Below are positions 46,400-54,854 of a DNA stretch of 64,000 nt, in pieces. Position numbers and translations under genes: made by a program. The stretch is taken from contig NZ_SMFQ01000005.1 of assembly GCF_004339015.1 (NCBI RefSeq), positions 310,001 through 374,000 of the forward strand, given 5' to 3'. Position 1 is the first letter of the stretch, and each line of letters starts with the position of its first letter. The stretch comes from Cocleimonas flava (GTDB lineage: Bacteria > Pseudomonadota > Gammaproteobacteria > Thiotrichales > Thiotrichaceae). The notes under the pieces are model-generated. The model did no database searches. It was not told the DNA's origin and was given only the letters and a program-made list of their open reading frames with translations.

Positions 46400-46764
46400 T
46401 ATTTATTGTGTAATAGCTTATCGCGTTTATCCATTACCCAGACATTCAACAAGCTGCCAAAAAATAGGCACAAGCTTAATCCCAGCATCCAGTAGCCGTA
46501 AGCTTTCTCATCGGCAGAATACATAAACCAAATACCAATCAAGATATAAATAAAAGAAACCAGCATTACAATAATGAAGGTATCTCGATTACCTCGCAGT
46601 ACCCCGCGCACAAAAAATAGCAAGGGGGCAACGAAAACAATTATTTCAATCGACCTAGGAAACTCTTGCACCGGCGACAACCAGCCGTTCCAAAGCACAA
46701 TCAGAATCACTAAACCCGTGATTCCGATACCGGCTAAAGCTCTGTAAAAAACGGTGATATCCAT
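46399..46764 (-). CDS. DUF2069 small membrane protein
   Basis: 121 residues with four predicted spans: about 8-26, 40-57, 63-82 and 90-110. The pattern, with FPRSIEIIVFVAPLLFFVRGVLRG, matches the DUF2069 family, which regularly follows wrbA and arsC in gammaproteobacteria, as here. Function is unknown. The stop codon is shared with the edge of the palindromic repeat pair. Confidence 0.85.
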   Translation of the reverse strand: MDITVFYRALAGIGITGLVILIVLWNGWLSPVQEFPRSIEIIVFVAPLLFFVRGVLRGNRDTFIIVMLVSFIYILIGIWFMYSADEKAYGYWMLGLSLCLFFGSLLNVWVMDKRDKLLHNK

Positions 46765-46805
46765 AATACTTATTCTGCTTTAGTCATGATTAAAGGGTTA
46801 AGCAT

Positions 46806-47411
<606 letters not shown>

Positions 47412-47459
47412 TTAATAATAGAGCTAGGTGTATATTTAAAAATTGAGATAAATATACGA

Positions 47460-47813
47460 TTACAAAATATCAATGATATTTTCTATAGGACGGCCAATCG
47501 CCGCCTTTCCATCCTTAATCACAATCGGACGCTCAATCAAAATCGGGTTATTTACCATCGCGTCTATCAATTGCTCTCTCGTTAGTCTTTCATCAGCGAG
47601 ATTATTATCTTTATAAGCCAGTTCGCCTTTACGCATCAACTCGCGAGGCTCAAGACCCAACATATCTAAAATCTCAGATATTGCATCACTATCCGGCGGC
47701 GTATCTAAATACTTAACGACATTTGCTTCAATGCCTTTATCGCTAAGTAGTTCCATTGCCGCACGAGATTTAGAACATCGTGGATTGTGATAAATTGTAG
47801 TTGAGTCTGTCAT
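47460..47813 (-). CDS. arsC: ArsC-family arsenate reductase (glutaredoxin type)
   Basis: 117 residues. The active-site cysteine is in HNPRCSKSRAAMELL (near residue 12), and RPIVIKDGKAAIGRP (near 96) carries the third conserved arginine. The length and motif fit the ArsC/YfgD branch that sits with wrbA and DUF2069 in many gammaproteobacteria and is not part of an ars resistance operon. Arsenate is therefore only one possible substrate. Confidence 0.92.
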   Translation of the reverse strand: MTDSTTIYHNPRCSKSRAAMELLSDKGIEANVVKYLDTPPDSDAISEILDMLGLEPRELMRKGELAYKDNNLADERLTREQLIDAMVNNPILIERPIVIKDGKAAIGRPIENIIDIL

Positions 47814-47976
47814 AGCATCCTTTTTAAAAATTTATTCAATAAGATTTCCGTGACTAGTGTATCCAAGCGAAACCTAAACACAAATTGTTTTTAGTCTGTT
47901 TGCACGCATTCCTTTTCTATATCTCTAAAATCGAAGTTCTTCTCCACAATAGAACATGAGCATACTTAAGAGCAAT

Positions 47977-48004
47977 AAAAAGTGCCTATAAGTAGGGGGG
48001 TGAC
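47977..48004 (-). repeat. C-rich dispersed repeat, copy 11
   Basis: On the minus strand it reads GTCACCCCCCTACTTATAGG, then CACTTTTT. It lies in the 254-base region between the divergent arsC and thioredoxin-like genes, 64 bases upstream of the latter, so it is not at a gene end. Confidence 0.75.
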
Positions 48005-48067
48005 TTTCTCTTTTATAATTAGCTTATTACTTGAATTCAAAAGAAAAATAAGTGAGGATTCTACACT

Positions 48068-48604
48068 ATGAAAAAACCAATAATATTATGGGCTGCACTC
48101 AGTATTCTTCCTTTCTTTTCCGGCCAGTCATTAGAAAAAGTCAAAGACTTCTCTTTTAATGATATCGAAGGTAAAAGTCATAATTTCAGTGATTATCAAG
48201 GCAAATGGGTACTGGTGAATTATTGGGCAACGTATTGCCCCCCTTGTCATGCTGAAATTCCAGACATTGAACGTTTCGCTCAAGATAACAAAGATGATTT
48301 TATCGTTCTAGGCATGGATGCTGGTGGCAGCCAGATTAATGAGATTCTTTCCTTTAAAGAACAACTCAAAATTAGCTACGATTTGATCCCAATGCAGCAA
48401 AGCACCATGCTCTCATTTGGTACCATAATTGGTATTCCAACAAGCTATATCGTTAACCCCAAAGGCGAAATCGTTGATAAGTATGTGGGGATCATCACTT
48501 ATGACGACCTTGATTTTCACATTAATCCGCCGATTTATAAAAGTGCGAGCGCGGACAAAAAGATAATTGAACAAAGTTTTGATTCAAGTACGCCAAATCA
48601 ATAA
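48068..48604 (+). CDS. TlpA/ResA-like exported thioredoxin
   Basis: 178 residues with a signal peptide or anchor (PIILWAALSILPFFSGQS) and a thioredoxin fold. The active site is NYWATYCPPCHAEIPDIE (CPPC, near residue 57) and the cis-proline loop is GIPTSYIVNPKGEIV (near 138). The C-terminal 25 residues are extra. It probably reduces or isomerises periplasmic disulfides. It is a single gene and ends at a strong bidirectional terminator. It occupies the place where rpoS would be expected next to nlpD. Confidence 0.85.
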   Translation: MKKPIILWAALSILPFFSGQSLEKVKDFSFNDIEGKSHNFSDYQGKWVLVNYWATYCPPCHAEIPDIERFAQDNKDDFIVLGMDAGGSQINEILSFKEQLKISYDLIPMQQSTMLSFGTIIGIPTSYIVNPKGEIVDKYVGIITYDDLDFHINPPIYKSASADKKIIEQSFDSSTPNQ

Positions 48605-48628
48605 AACCAAAACAATATGACTAATAAT

Positions 48629-48657
48629 AAAAAAGCCCTCAGAAGAGGGCTTTTTTA
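48629..48657. terminator. Bidirectional terminator between the thioredoxin and NlpD-like genes
   Basis: A stem of AAAAAGCCCTC / GAGGGCTTTTT with an AGAA loop, T-runs on both strands, between convergent genes. Confidence 0.9.
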
Positions 48658-48699
48658 TTATCTATAAACACTTATTAGCGTTTAGCTAAGCTTCCGTTA

Positions 48700-49530
48700 T
48701 TACTTCAAACGGATAGTTTGGCCCGGGCTAATATTGTAAGGAGGTTGTAAATTATTGATGCTGATAATATCTTTCCAGTACACACCTGTTTGACGCATGA
48801 TTTCAAATACCGTGTCACCCTTCTTAACTACGTAGCTGCTTCCACCTGAACTAGATGTACCTGCAGTATTTGCGTAAGTTGCAGTATTCGTTGTTGCTGC
48901 ACTACCACCAGAATACGTTGTTGGCGCGTATGGCTTATACGTTTTTTGCTGGTAGCTTCCTGTGTAAATACTCTTGTTACTAGCCGTTACGTTTGTATTC
49001 GCTGCTGGCGCTGTAGTTTGTCCGCCAGATGCAGAACTGTAATCGTAATACTGTGTATTAGAGTTAGTTCCGTAACCTGCATAGTTAGTGTTTTGCTGTG
49101 GCTGAGCCGCTGGCTGCTGTACTTTGTTACGCGCTGCTGCTTGCTCACGGTTCCACTTGTCGATGTAATACTGCTGGTTATGTGTTGAAGTCTGAGTTCT
49201 TGGCTGAGCAACTGGTGCAGCAGGCTTTGCAGGCTTATAGGTATAAGTTGCTGGCGCCTTAGGCTGTGTTGCCGTTGCACCGCATGGTGCACACGTAGCA
49301 GATGTATTAGCACGTTGCTGACCGCCACCACGTACTTGTCCGCCACCAGCTACCTGATTGGCACGTGTACGTTGTCCGTAACCGCGAGTTTCGCCGGATG
49401 TTGAGTATCCGCCACTGCTTGTAGCTCCTGTGTCATACCCAGCTTGAGATGCACCCCTGTAGCTACTACAACCTGATGCCATTACAGCAACTAGTGAAGC
49501 AACTGCAACTAGTTTGATTTTACTGTCCAT
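48700..49530 (-). CDS. LysM lipoprotein, NlpD-like but without the peptidase domain
   Basis: 276 residues. A lipoprotein signal peptide has the lipobox MASGC (Cys near residue 21). About 200 residues of Gly/Ser/Gln/Tyr/Thr-rich low-complexity sequence follow. One LysM domain (YVVKKGDTVFEIMRQTGVYW to SPGQTIRLK, about 232-276) ends exactly at the C-terminus. LysM binds peptidoglycan. It sits downstream of surE-pcm-yqaA where nlpD belongs. Canonical NlpD has LysM in the middle and a LytM/M23 domain behind it, and here that domain is absent. No frame continuing the peptidase is visible after the stop. Confidence 0.8.
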   Translation of the reverse strand: MDSKIKLVAVASLVAVMASGCSSYRGASQAGYDTGATSSGGYSTSGETRGYGQRTRANQVAGGGQVRGGGQQRANTSATCAPCGATATQPKAPATYTYKPAKPAAPVAQPRTQTSTHNQQYYIDKWNREQAAARNKVQQPAAQPQQNTNYAGYGTNSNTQYYDYSSASGGQTTAPAANTNVTASNKSIYTGSYQQKTYKPYAPTTYSGGSAATTNTATYANTAGTSSSGGSSYVVKKGDTVFEIMRQTGVYWKDIISINNLQPPYNISPGQTIRLK

Positions 49531-49549
49531 AATAAAATACCTTCGATTT

Positions 49550-50134
49550 CTATTTTAATTGATAGATTCCCACAACGATCGCTAACAGCCCTACTGTTAA
49601 CCAGCCCAGCCACTCGATGTATTTAACAATGAGTGGTTCCATGCGAGGTCCTGCTTTGGCAACTAACAACGCGACTAAAAAGAAGCGTGCCCCTCTTCCG
49701 ATTACAGATGCAATCACAAAAGGTAAAAATGCCATCGACAAAAGTCCTGCACTAATTGTGAAAAGTTTATAAGGTATTGGCGAGAAGCCAGCGACAAGAA
49801 TTGCCCAGATGCCCCAACGGTCGAACAAGGATTTAACCTGCTCGAACTTATGCCCATAACCCCAATTTTCTATGAGCGGTCCCAACCACTCATAAGCCCA
49901 TGTACCCAGTAAATAGCCAGCTATTCCACCGAGCACTGATGTAAATGTCGTCCATAATGCTAAACGCCACCATTCCGCAGGTTTTGAAAGCGTCATGGGG
50001 ATCAACATTATATCCGGAGGAGGTAACGGCAGTAACGCCGATTCTAAAAAGCTTACAACCCCCAAATAATTTTTCGCATATTTATGCTGCGAATATTCAA
50101 TTACTTTGTTATATATATTCGAAAACAGGTTCAT
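49550..50134 (-). CDS. YqaA/DedA-family membrane protein
   Basis: 194 residues with four or five membrane segments and the VTT/DedA-type sequences SFLESALLPLPPPDIMLIP (near residue 28) and AGFSPIPYKLFTISAGLL (near 115). The family is thought to flip or transport lipids such as undecaprenyl phosphate in relatives. It lies between pcm and the NlpD-like gene, a common order in gammaproteobacteria. Confidence 0.9.
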   Translation of the reverse strand: MNLFSNIYNKVIEYSQHKYAKNYLGVVSFLESALLPLPPPDIMLIPMTLSKPAEWWRLALWTTFTSVLGGIAGYLLGTWAYEWLGPLIENWGYGHKFEQVKSLFDRWGIWAILVAGFSPIPYKLFTISAGLLSMAFLPFVIASVIGRGARFFLVALLVAKAGPRMEPLIVKYIEWLGWLTVGLLAIVVGIYQLK

Positions 50135-50221
50135 TTTAAAGGATTTTTTTGGTTTTTTGTAATATTTCTTGAAATTAGCCTTAAAAACTGTGCTAACCGC
50201 CCGTTGTTAACCTGTAAACAG

Positions 50222-50854
50222 TTAACCACCTACCAATGGAACAAAGATCACCGACTCATGATTTTCGACGGAATAATTCGTTTCATTGTTACGGGTCACT
50301 ACCTGCAATTTTTGTTCACTATTTTGTGCCCCGACGGGAATTATCATGCGGCCCCCTATTTTCAACTGCTGAATTAATGCAGAAGGAATCTCATCTGGCG
50401 CTGCTGTAACCATAATCGCATCATAAGGCGCCGCTTCTTCCCATCCCCAACTTCCATCACCGAGGTGTGTACGGATATTTCGATAACCTAACTTGTATAG
50501 TAAGTCTCTTGCATTGCGATGAAGTTCAGTCACAACTTCAACTGTGTGTAAATTTTTTACTAAACCACCCAATACAGCGGCTTGATAACCCGAACCTGTC
50601 CCCACTTCTAACACATTCTCTAATGATTCAGATTGCATGATTAATTCTGTCATGCGCGCAACAATAAAAGGCTGTGAAATCGTTTGTCCATGGCCGATGG
50701 GAAATGACGCATCCTCGTATGAACGACTCGCCATCGCCTCATCCACAAATAAATGACGCGGTACAAGACGCATCACGCGCAATACATCAGAATTCACGAT
50801 GCCTTTATCTTGCAAGCGATCTATTAATCGGTCACGAGTACGTTGGGATGTCAT
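50222..50854 (-). CDS. pcm: Protein-L-isoaspartate O-methyltransferase
   Basis: Repairs isoaspartyl residues using SAM. 210 residues from the ATG at 50854, which gives the conserved start MTSQRTRDRLIDRL. The open frame reaches back to 50911, but those codons are made by the dispersed repeat and overlap surE. Motifs are FPIGHGQTISQPFIVARMTE (near 55), EVGTGSGYQAAVLGGLV (near 82) and APYDAIMVTAAPDEIP. It lies 17 bases after the surE stop, the conserved pair. Confidence 0.95.
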   Translation of the reverse strand: MTSQRTRDRLIDRLQDKGIVNSDVLRVMRLVPRHLFVDEAMASRSYEDASFPIGHGQTISQPFIVARMTELIMQSESLENVLEVGTGSGYQAAVLGGLVKNLHTVEVVTELHRNARDLLYKLGYRNIRTHLGDGSWGWEEAAPYDAIMVTAAPDEIPSALIQQLKIGGRMIIPVGAQNSEQKLQVVTRNNETNYSVENHESVIFVPLVGG

Positions 50855-50871
50855 ACCAACGCCCTGGATAT

Positions 50872-51654
50872 CTAGCTCATTGATTTTGTCACCCCCCCAC
50901 TTTGGAGCCATTTTTGCATATCATCTATAGCAGAATAACGTGTTAGATCTATATGTATAGGTGTTACAGAAACATAACCCTGCTGTACCGCGTAAAAATC
51001 TGTTCCATCACCCGCATCTGCTTCAGTACCGACAGGTCCTATCCAGAAAATTTCTCGACCACGCGGGTCTTTTTCTTTGACTACAGGCTCGGCTTTATGG
51101 CGCTTTCCAAGTCTTGTAGCTTTGAATCCTTTGATTTCATTCCACGGCAAGTCGGGAACATTAACATTGAGTATGCTCGCCGCATTATCTGAATCACTTA
51201 ATTTCAGCGCTGGCATATCCTTTAGCAATTGAAGCACCGCTTGTATCGCAGAATCGTAATGCAGTGCTTTGTAATTACCCATCGACACTGCTATGGATGG
51301 TAATCCTAAATTTCTTCCTTCCATTGCGGCTGCTACTGTTCCTGAATAAATAACATCATCTCCCATATTGGGGCCAGAATTTATTCCTGATATCACAATA
51401 TCAGGCTCTTTATCCGGGTATAGGCCCGTTAATGCCAAATGGACACAATCAGTAGGTGTACCGTTGATGCTATAAAAATTTTTGCCGCGCTCTGTAAGGC
51501 GAAGCGGTGATTCTAACGAGAGTGAATTACTTGCACCACTTCGGTCTCTGTCGGGTGCAATTGTCAGCACATCAGCAATTTCTGATAACTTATCACGCAA
51601 CAAATTTATCCCAGGCGCGATAAAGCCGTCATCATTACTTAATAGTATTTCCAT
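50872..51654 (-). CDS. surE: 5'/3'-nucleotidase SurE
   Basis: Survival protein that dephosphorylates nucleoside monophosphates. 260 residues from the ATG at 51654 (MEILLSNDDGF). The DD metal motif is LLSNDDGFIAPG (residues 4-15), with GTPTDCVHLAL and VVSGINxGxN-type VISGINSGPNMGDDVIYSG (near 85). The last nine residues, SGGVTKSMS, are encoded by a copy of the C-rich repeat and the bases after it and look like a late extension. Upstream it is divergent from the Smr gene. truD is not adjacent here. Confidence 0.95.
   Translation of the reverse strand: MEILLSNDDGFIAPGINLLRDKLSEIADVLTIAPDRDRSGASNSLSLESPLRLTERGKNFYSINGTPTDCVHLALTGLYPDKEPDIVISGINSGPNMGDDVIYSGTVAAAMEGRNLGLPSIAVSMGNYKALHYDSAIQAVLQLLKDMPALKLSDSDNAASILNVNVPDLPWNEIKGFKATRLGKRHKAEPVVKEKDPRGREIFWIGPVGTEADAGDGTDFYAVQQGYVSVTPIHIDLTRYSAIDDMQKWLQSGGVTKSMS
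50888..50915 (+). repeat. C-rich dispersed repeat, copy 12, inside the surE 3' end
   Basis: GTCACCCCCCCACTTTGGAG, then CCATTTTT, lies antisense within the last codons of surE. It encodes Gln-Ser-Gly-Gly-Val-Thr there and also supplies a spurious upstream start for pcm. It carries both the core and the T-tract, so it is a full-length copy in coding sequence. Confidence 0.75.
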
Positions 51655-51730
51655 AAAATTTCCATAAAACACTCATAAAATGATAATCTCAACTATTGAT
51701 ATTAACCATTTATAGTCATCACTACTCACC

Positions 51731-52360
51731 GTGTCTAATTTTGATAAGAAAACACTAAAAGACCTTAAAAAGCAGCTAGCTGAAAAGAACCGAGACGAAA
51801 AGGAGGCTACACAAAAGCGCCTTAAACAACAAGTAGAAGATCAATATGATCAAAATTTCTTTTCAGACGCAATGCAAGGCGTAACACCACTTAAAGATGA
51901 CAAAGCTTATCATGAAGTTGAAAGACCAAAAGCAAAAGTCCGCCCAGCGGATGAAGACTTCGAAGAACTTTTTATCCACGACCCTCTTTCAGACGAACTT
52001 GAAGTGGAAGATGTTCAAATGGAAGGCGTTTTAAGCTTCTGTAGAGAAGGCATACAGAATAACGTATTCAAAAAACTGCGCAGTGGAAATTACCGTATTT
52101 CTGATGAACTCGATTTACATGGATCTAGCATTAAACAAGCAAAAATGATCCTGGTTTATTATCTGCAAGAAGCCGTTCAGTTTGAAGGTTGCTGCATACG
52201 AATTGTACACGGCAAAGGTAATCGATCGGGCGATAAAAAACCTGTTTTAAAAACTCAGGTAAATCATTGGCTGAGTGAGCATGAGAGAGTACTCGCATTT
52301 CATTCCTGCAAACCTAAAGATGGTGGGACCGGCGCTGTTTACGTCTTGTTAAAACGATAA
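51731..52360 (+). CDS. Smr-domain protein (SmrA-type)
   Basis: 209 residues from a GTG start. A charged coiled N-terminus is followed by a C-terminal Smr domain: ELDLHGSSIKQAKMIL (near residue 128), IRIVHGKGNRSGDKKPVLK (near 155) and PKDGGTGAVYVLLKR at the end. Smr domains are nucleases linked to MutS2, ribosome rescue or DNA nicking. The stand-alone SmrA/YdaL form is likely here. It is divergent from surE across about 75 bases. Confidence 0.9.
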   Translation: MSNFDKKTLKDLKKQLAEKNRDEKEATQKRLKQQVEDQYDQNFFSDAMQGVTPLKDDKAYHEVERPKAKVRPADEDFEELFIHDPLSDELEVEDVQMEGVLSFCREGIQNNVFKKLRSGNYRISDELDLHGSSIKQAKMILVYYLQEAVQFEGCCIRIVHGKGNRSGDKKPVLKTQVNHWLSEHERVLAFHSCKPKDGGTGAVYVLLKR

Positions 52361-52392
52361 CAGTCAAAACAATCATGCTTAAATAACCTTAA

Positions 52393-52424
52393 GGTCCCCC
52401 CCCCCCTACTTTGGGGCCTTTTTT
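52393..52424 (+). repeat. C-rich dispersed repeat, copy 13 (expanded C-run)
   Basis: GGT, ten C, TACTTTGGGGCC and a T-tract. The C-run is longer than the usual six or seven, suggesting slippage. GGTCCCC and GGGGCC can partly pair, so it may terminate the smr transcript 33 bases past its stop. Confidence 0.75.
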
Positions 52425-52455
52425 TCATAACGAATAATCACCACAAAAAAGCAAT

Positions 52456-52483
52456 AAAAAAAGGACGCCGTAGCGTCCTTTTT
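52456..52483. terminator. Bidirectional terminator between the Smr and DoxX genes
   Basis: A stem of AAAAAGGACGC / GCGTCCTTTTT around CGTA, with A/T-runs on both sides, lies between the convergent smr and doxX genes. Confidence 0.85.
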
Positions 52484-52513
52484 CTATCAAATAATAAAAA
52501 TTATTTCAGATTA

Positions 52514-53173
52514 TCATTTAACTTCATCAGTCGTGTTATCCAAATCAAATGGATCTGCTTTGATGTTGTCATGCGGATGAGCCATATTTTTAGCTTGCTG
52601 TCCTGCAATAACTTTCTTATTCAGTCTGCGATATAAGAACCAGTCAACACTTAAGAAGCGTCCTGCTCCCATGAAGAACAAAGTGAGTAGCATCAAGAAG
52701 TAAACAACTGTCTTGCTGAAATCCGAACTGCTCATATCAGTATAACCATGAGTCATTAGCATTTCTTTCAACGTTGCTATAATGTCTTGACCATTGAGTG
52801 CCATGAGTGCAGTCAATACAATTAAGGCCAATAACGGAATTGATACCCAGCGAACAGCAAAACCAATCAGTAATAAGAATGCACCGATAATTTCCAACCA
52901 ACCAATTGAGCTAGTTAAAACACCTGACAAAGCATCACCAATAAATGGAACTTTAGCCAAACCGGCAGTCGTCGCCTGATGAATAGGGTTATCTGTATTG
53001 AACCAGGTTAACGGGTTATACCAAACAGTATCGTCTGCGGTAAACAAACCCAACTTTCTGCTACCCGATACCCATAGCAGTGGCGCCAAGAATAATCGAA
53101 GTAGTAATGGGGGTAAGAAATCTAAGCCTCGCAGCCATCCAAAGCTGAAAAAACCGAGTAAAAACTTAGTCAT
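52514..53173 (-). CDS. DoxX-family membrane protein
   Basis: 219 residues from the ATG at 53173, which has AAGGAGA at good spacing; a GTG three codons earlier would overlap that site. Four spans are visible, with the DoxX pattern LLRLFLAPLLWVSGSRKLGLF (cut: LLRLFLAPLLWVSGSRK, near 25) and GWLEIIGAFLLLIGFAVRW (near 88). An insert of about 45 residues lies between spans 1 and 2. The C-terminal tail is charged. DoxX proteins are linked to respiratory or redox functions. The specific role is unknown. Confidence 0.85.
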   Translation of the reverse strand: MTKFLLGFFSFGWLRGLDFLPPLLLRLFLAPLLWVSGSRKLGLFTADDTVWYNPLTWFNTDNPIHQATTAGLAKVPFIGDALSGVLTSSIGWLEIIGAFLLLIGFAVRWVSIPLLALIVLTALMALNGQDIIATLKEMLMTHGYTDMSSSDFSKTVVYFLMLLTLFFMGAGRFLSVDWFLYRRLNKKVIAGQQAKNMAHPHDNIKADPFDLDNTTDEVK

Positions 53174-53294
53174 AGAAGACACTCTCCTTATAAGGTAATA
53201 ATGTCTATTTGACTGTTTTCTACTCGGTATTGCAAGCTAAATCTCTGATGTTTTTCAAGCCAACACCTAGGAATTCAAGCAATAACACATTGAT

Positions 53295-53525
53295 TTATTT
53301 CCAGAAAGGCTTGTTAATTTCGCAATCAACATCGGCACGATTTAAACCTATATCTTCCAGCATTCTGTCATCAAGCTTTGCTAGATGTTTGCGTTGTTGA
53401 ATACGCTGATTCCAGATAGTAAGCGTCTTAAATAAATTCTTTGAAGGTTGAATTACAGCTTCTTCACAGCTGGGTAGACACTGCGATAGATGATTATTAT
53501 GATTTGCCTGTGTGTATACAGTCAT
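53295..53525 (-). CDS. DUF1127 small protein
   Basis: 76 residues. The C-terminal half, HLAKLDDRMLEDIGLNRADV followed by NKPFWK, is the DUF1127 domain. Such domains are linked to RNA binding and to phosphate and carbon control in alphaproteobacteria. The N-terminal half has two cysteines and no known domain. AAGGAGA lies 6 bases before the ATG. It lies 122 bases upstream of doxX on the same strand. Confidence 0.85.
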   Translation of the reverse strand: MTVYTQANHNNHLSQCLPSCEEAVIQPSKNLFKTLTIWNQRIQQRKHLAKLDDRMLEDIGLNRADVDCEINKPFWK

Positions 53526-53856
53526 GACATGTCTCCTTATATTTGTAATGCATTTTTAAGCAATCTTGTTTATAAATGGAGACCCTGCAAGCAAGGTCTC
53601 CTTAAGGAAACTCTGATTAACCTAGTTGAATTCTGTAAGAATCTAGGATATTCAGTGCTTCCTTTATGATTTACCCCCTACAGGTAAGACCATGAATGTA
53701 TTTAACGCTTCAGCGAAAAAACTATCCAATCGTTTAATCAAAACCCTGCTATCAGGATTTCAGATTGTGCATTTATCATTAGGTATTTTTAATCATTATT
53801 AGAATTGCTCATCATTAGAATTGTTCATCGCTCAAAATGATGACATCATCTTTCAC
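53526..53856. other. Intergenic region between the DUF1127 and LysR genes
   Basis: 331 bases with divergent promoters expected. It contains a hairpin, GGAGACC / GGTCTCC with a 10-base loop (53578-53601), about 55 bases upstream of the DUF1127 start. The hairpin lacks a T-run, so it is more likely a 5' leader structure than a terminator. A 36-codon frame at 53692-53802 has no support. A partial match to the C-rich repeat (TTACCCCCTACAGG) is too short to count. Confidence 0.5.
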
Positions 53857-54744
53857 ATGGAACTCTATCAACTCAGAACTTTTGTCACCGTTGCAGATAC
53901 TGGCAATCTCACACAGGCAGCCGAACGCCTGTTTACTAGTCAGCCTGCTGTCAGTGCGCATATAAAAGCGCTGGAAGAAGAGCTGGAAGTCAAACTCTTT
54001 GATCGAACTCCGAAAGGTATGCGACTTACAGAGAGCGGGACGTCGCTACGAGATAAAGCACAATTAGTGATTAATGCAGGCAACGAATTAAAGCTGGCAG
54101 CAAAAACACTTCAGGGAGAAATTACGGGGCAAGCCAAGGTCGGATTAAACACGGATGCCGAATATCTGCTTCTTGCAAAATGGCACAACGCGTTGATGTC
54201 TGAATACCCAAATCTTAAAATTCAGCTAACCCAAGGCACATCAATAGATCTGGTTCAAAAGGTGGGCAAAGGACAACTTGATGTCAGCTTTTTTTCGGGA
54301 GATATCCCTTACGACAAAGTCAGTTATGTTGAGCTATGTGATACGCACGCCGTAATAGCCGCCGCACCTAAGTGGAAAGACAAACTAAAACGTGCTGGAC
54401 GAGAAGAGCTGGCTCAGCTGCCGTGGATTTACCCCGAGCCTCTATGCATTTATCACAGATTTCTCAATCTTATTTTTTCTGATACTAAAGTACAGCCTGC
54501 ATGGGCAACGTCTAGTGCGACTGAAGATTCCACAATCGCATTATTACGCTCAGGGATTGGTCTAGCCTTTATTCGCAATGATGAAGCCGATGCTCTATTG
54601 AAAAAAGGTGAAATTGTTGTGTGGCCGGGCGAATCATTCACACTGCCATTGAGAATGGCCTATTTAGAATCTCGTAAAGAAGACCCCGTGATCAAAGCGC
54701 TACTAGAAATCATTGTTAAAAAATTCGAAAAACATAAGAAATAA
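53857..54744 (+). CDS. LysR-family transcriptional regulator
   Basis: 295 residues from the ATG at 53857 (MELYQLRTFVTVADTGNLTQ), which is the standard LysR start; the open frame begins 12 codons earlier at a TTG. The winged-helix motif is LTQAAERLFTSQPAVSAHIK (residues 18-37), followed by the substrate-binding domain. It lies 110 bases upstream of a beta-hydroxyacid dehydrogenase gene on the same strand and may control it. The effector is unknown. Confidence 0.93.
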   Translation: MELYQLRTFVTVADTGNLTQAAERLFTSQPAVSAHIKALEEELEVKLFDRTPKGMRLTESGTSLRDKAQLVINAGNELKLAAKTLQGEITGQAKVGLNTDAEYLLLAKWHNALMSEYPNLKIQLTQGTSIDLVQKVGKGQLDVSFFSGDIPYDKVSYVELCDTHAVIAAAPKWKDKLKRAGREELAQLPWIYPEPLCIYHRFLNLIFSDTKVQPAWATSSATEDSTIALLRSGIGLAFIRNDEADALLKKGEIVVWPGESFTLPLRMAYLESRKEDPVIKALLEIIVKKFEKHKK

Positions 54745-54794
54745 ATGATCTCGTTCATTAATTTCTAAAATCTACTTTTGAACCCACACAAACA

Positions 54795-54806
54795 GTTGAG
54801 TTCAAC
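54795..54806. promoter_or_regulatory. Candidate operator upstream of the dehydrogenase gene
   Basis: GTTGAGTTCAAC, an interrupted palindrome (GTTGA-GT-TCAAC), lies about 48 bases before the dehydrogenase start, directly after the LysR gene. Size and symmetry suit a LysR-type site, but binding is unproven. Confidence 0.3.
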
Positions 54807-54854
54807 TACAATTAAACAAGTTAAATTAGATCATTTCATTTTGAGGAGATAAAT

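Noticed and set aside
47460-47813. Arsenic resistance operon
   Set aside because: No arsR, arsB or acr3 gene adjoins it. arsC-wrbA-DUF2069 is a common housekeeping arrangement.
50855-50911. Longer pcm start at 50911
   Set aside because: The extra codons come from the repeat copy and lie within surE. The conserved MTSQRTRDRL start at 50854 gives the family length.
53692-53802. 36-codon frame upstream of the LysR gene
   Set aside because: No convincing ribosome binding site or recognisable sequence, and it lies in a probable promoter region.
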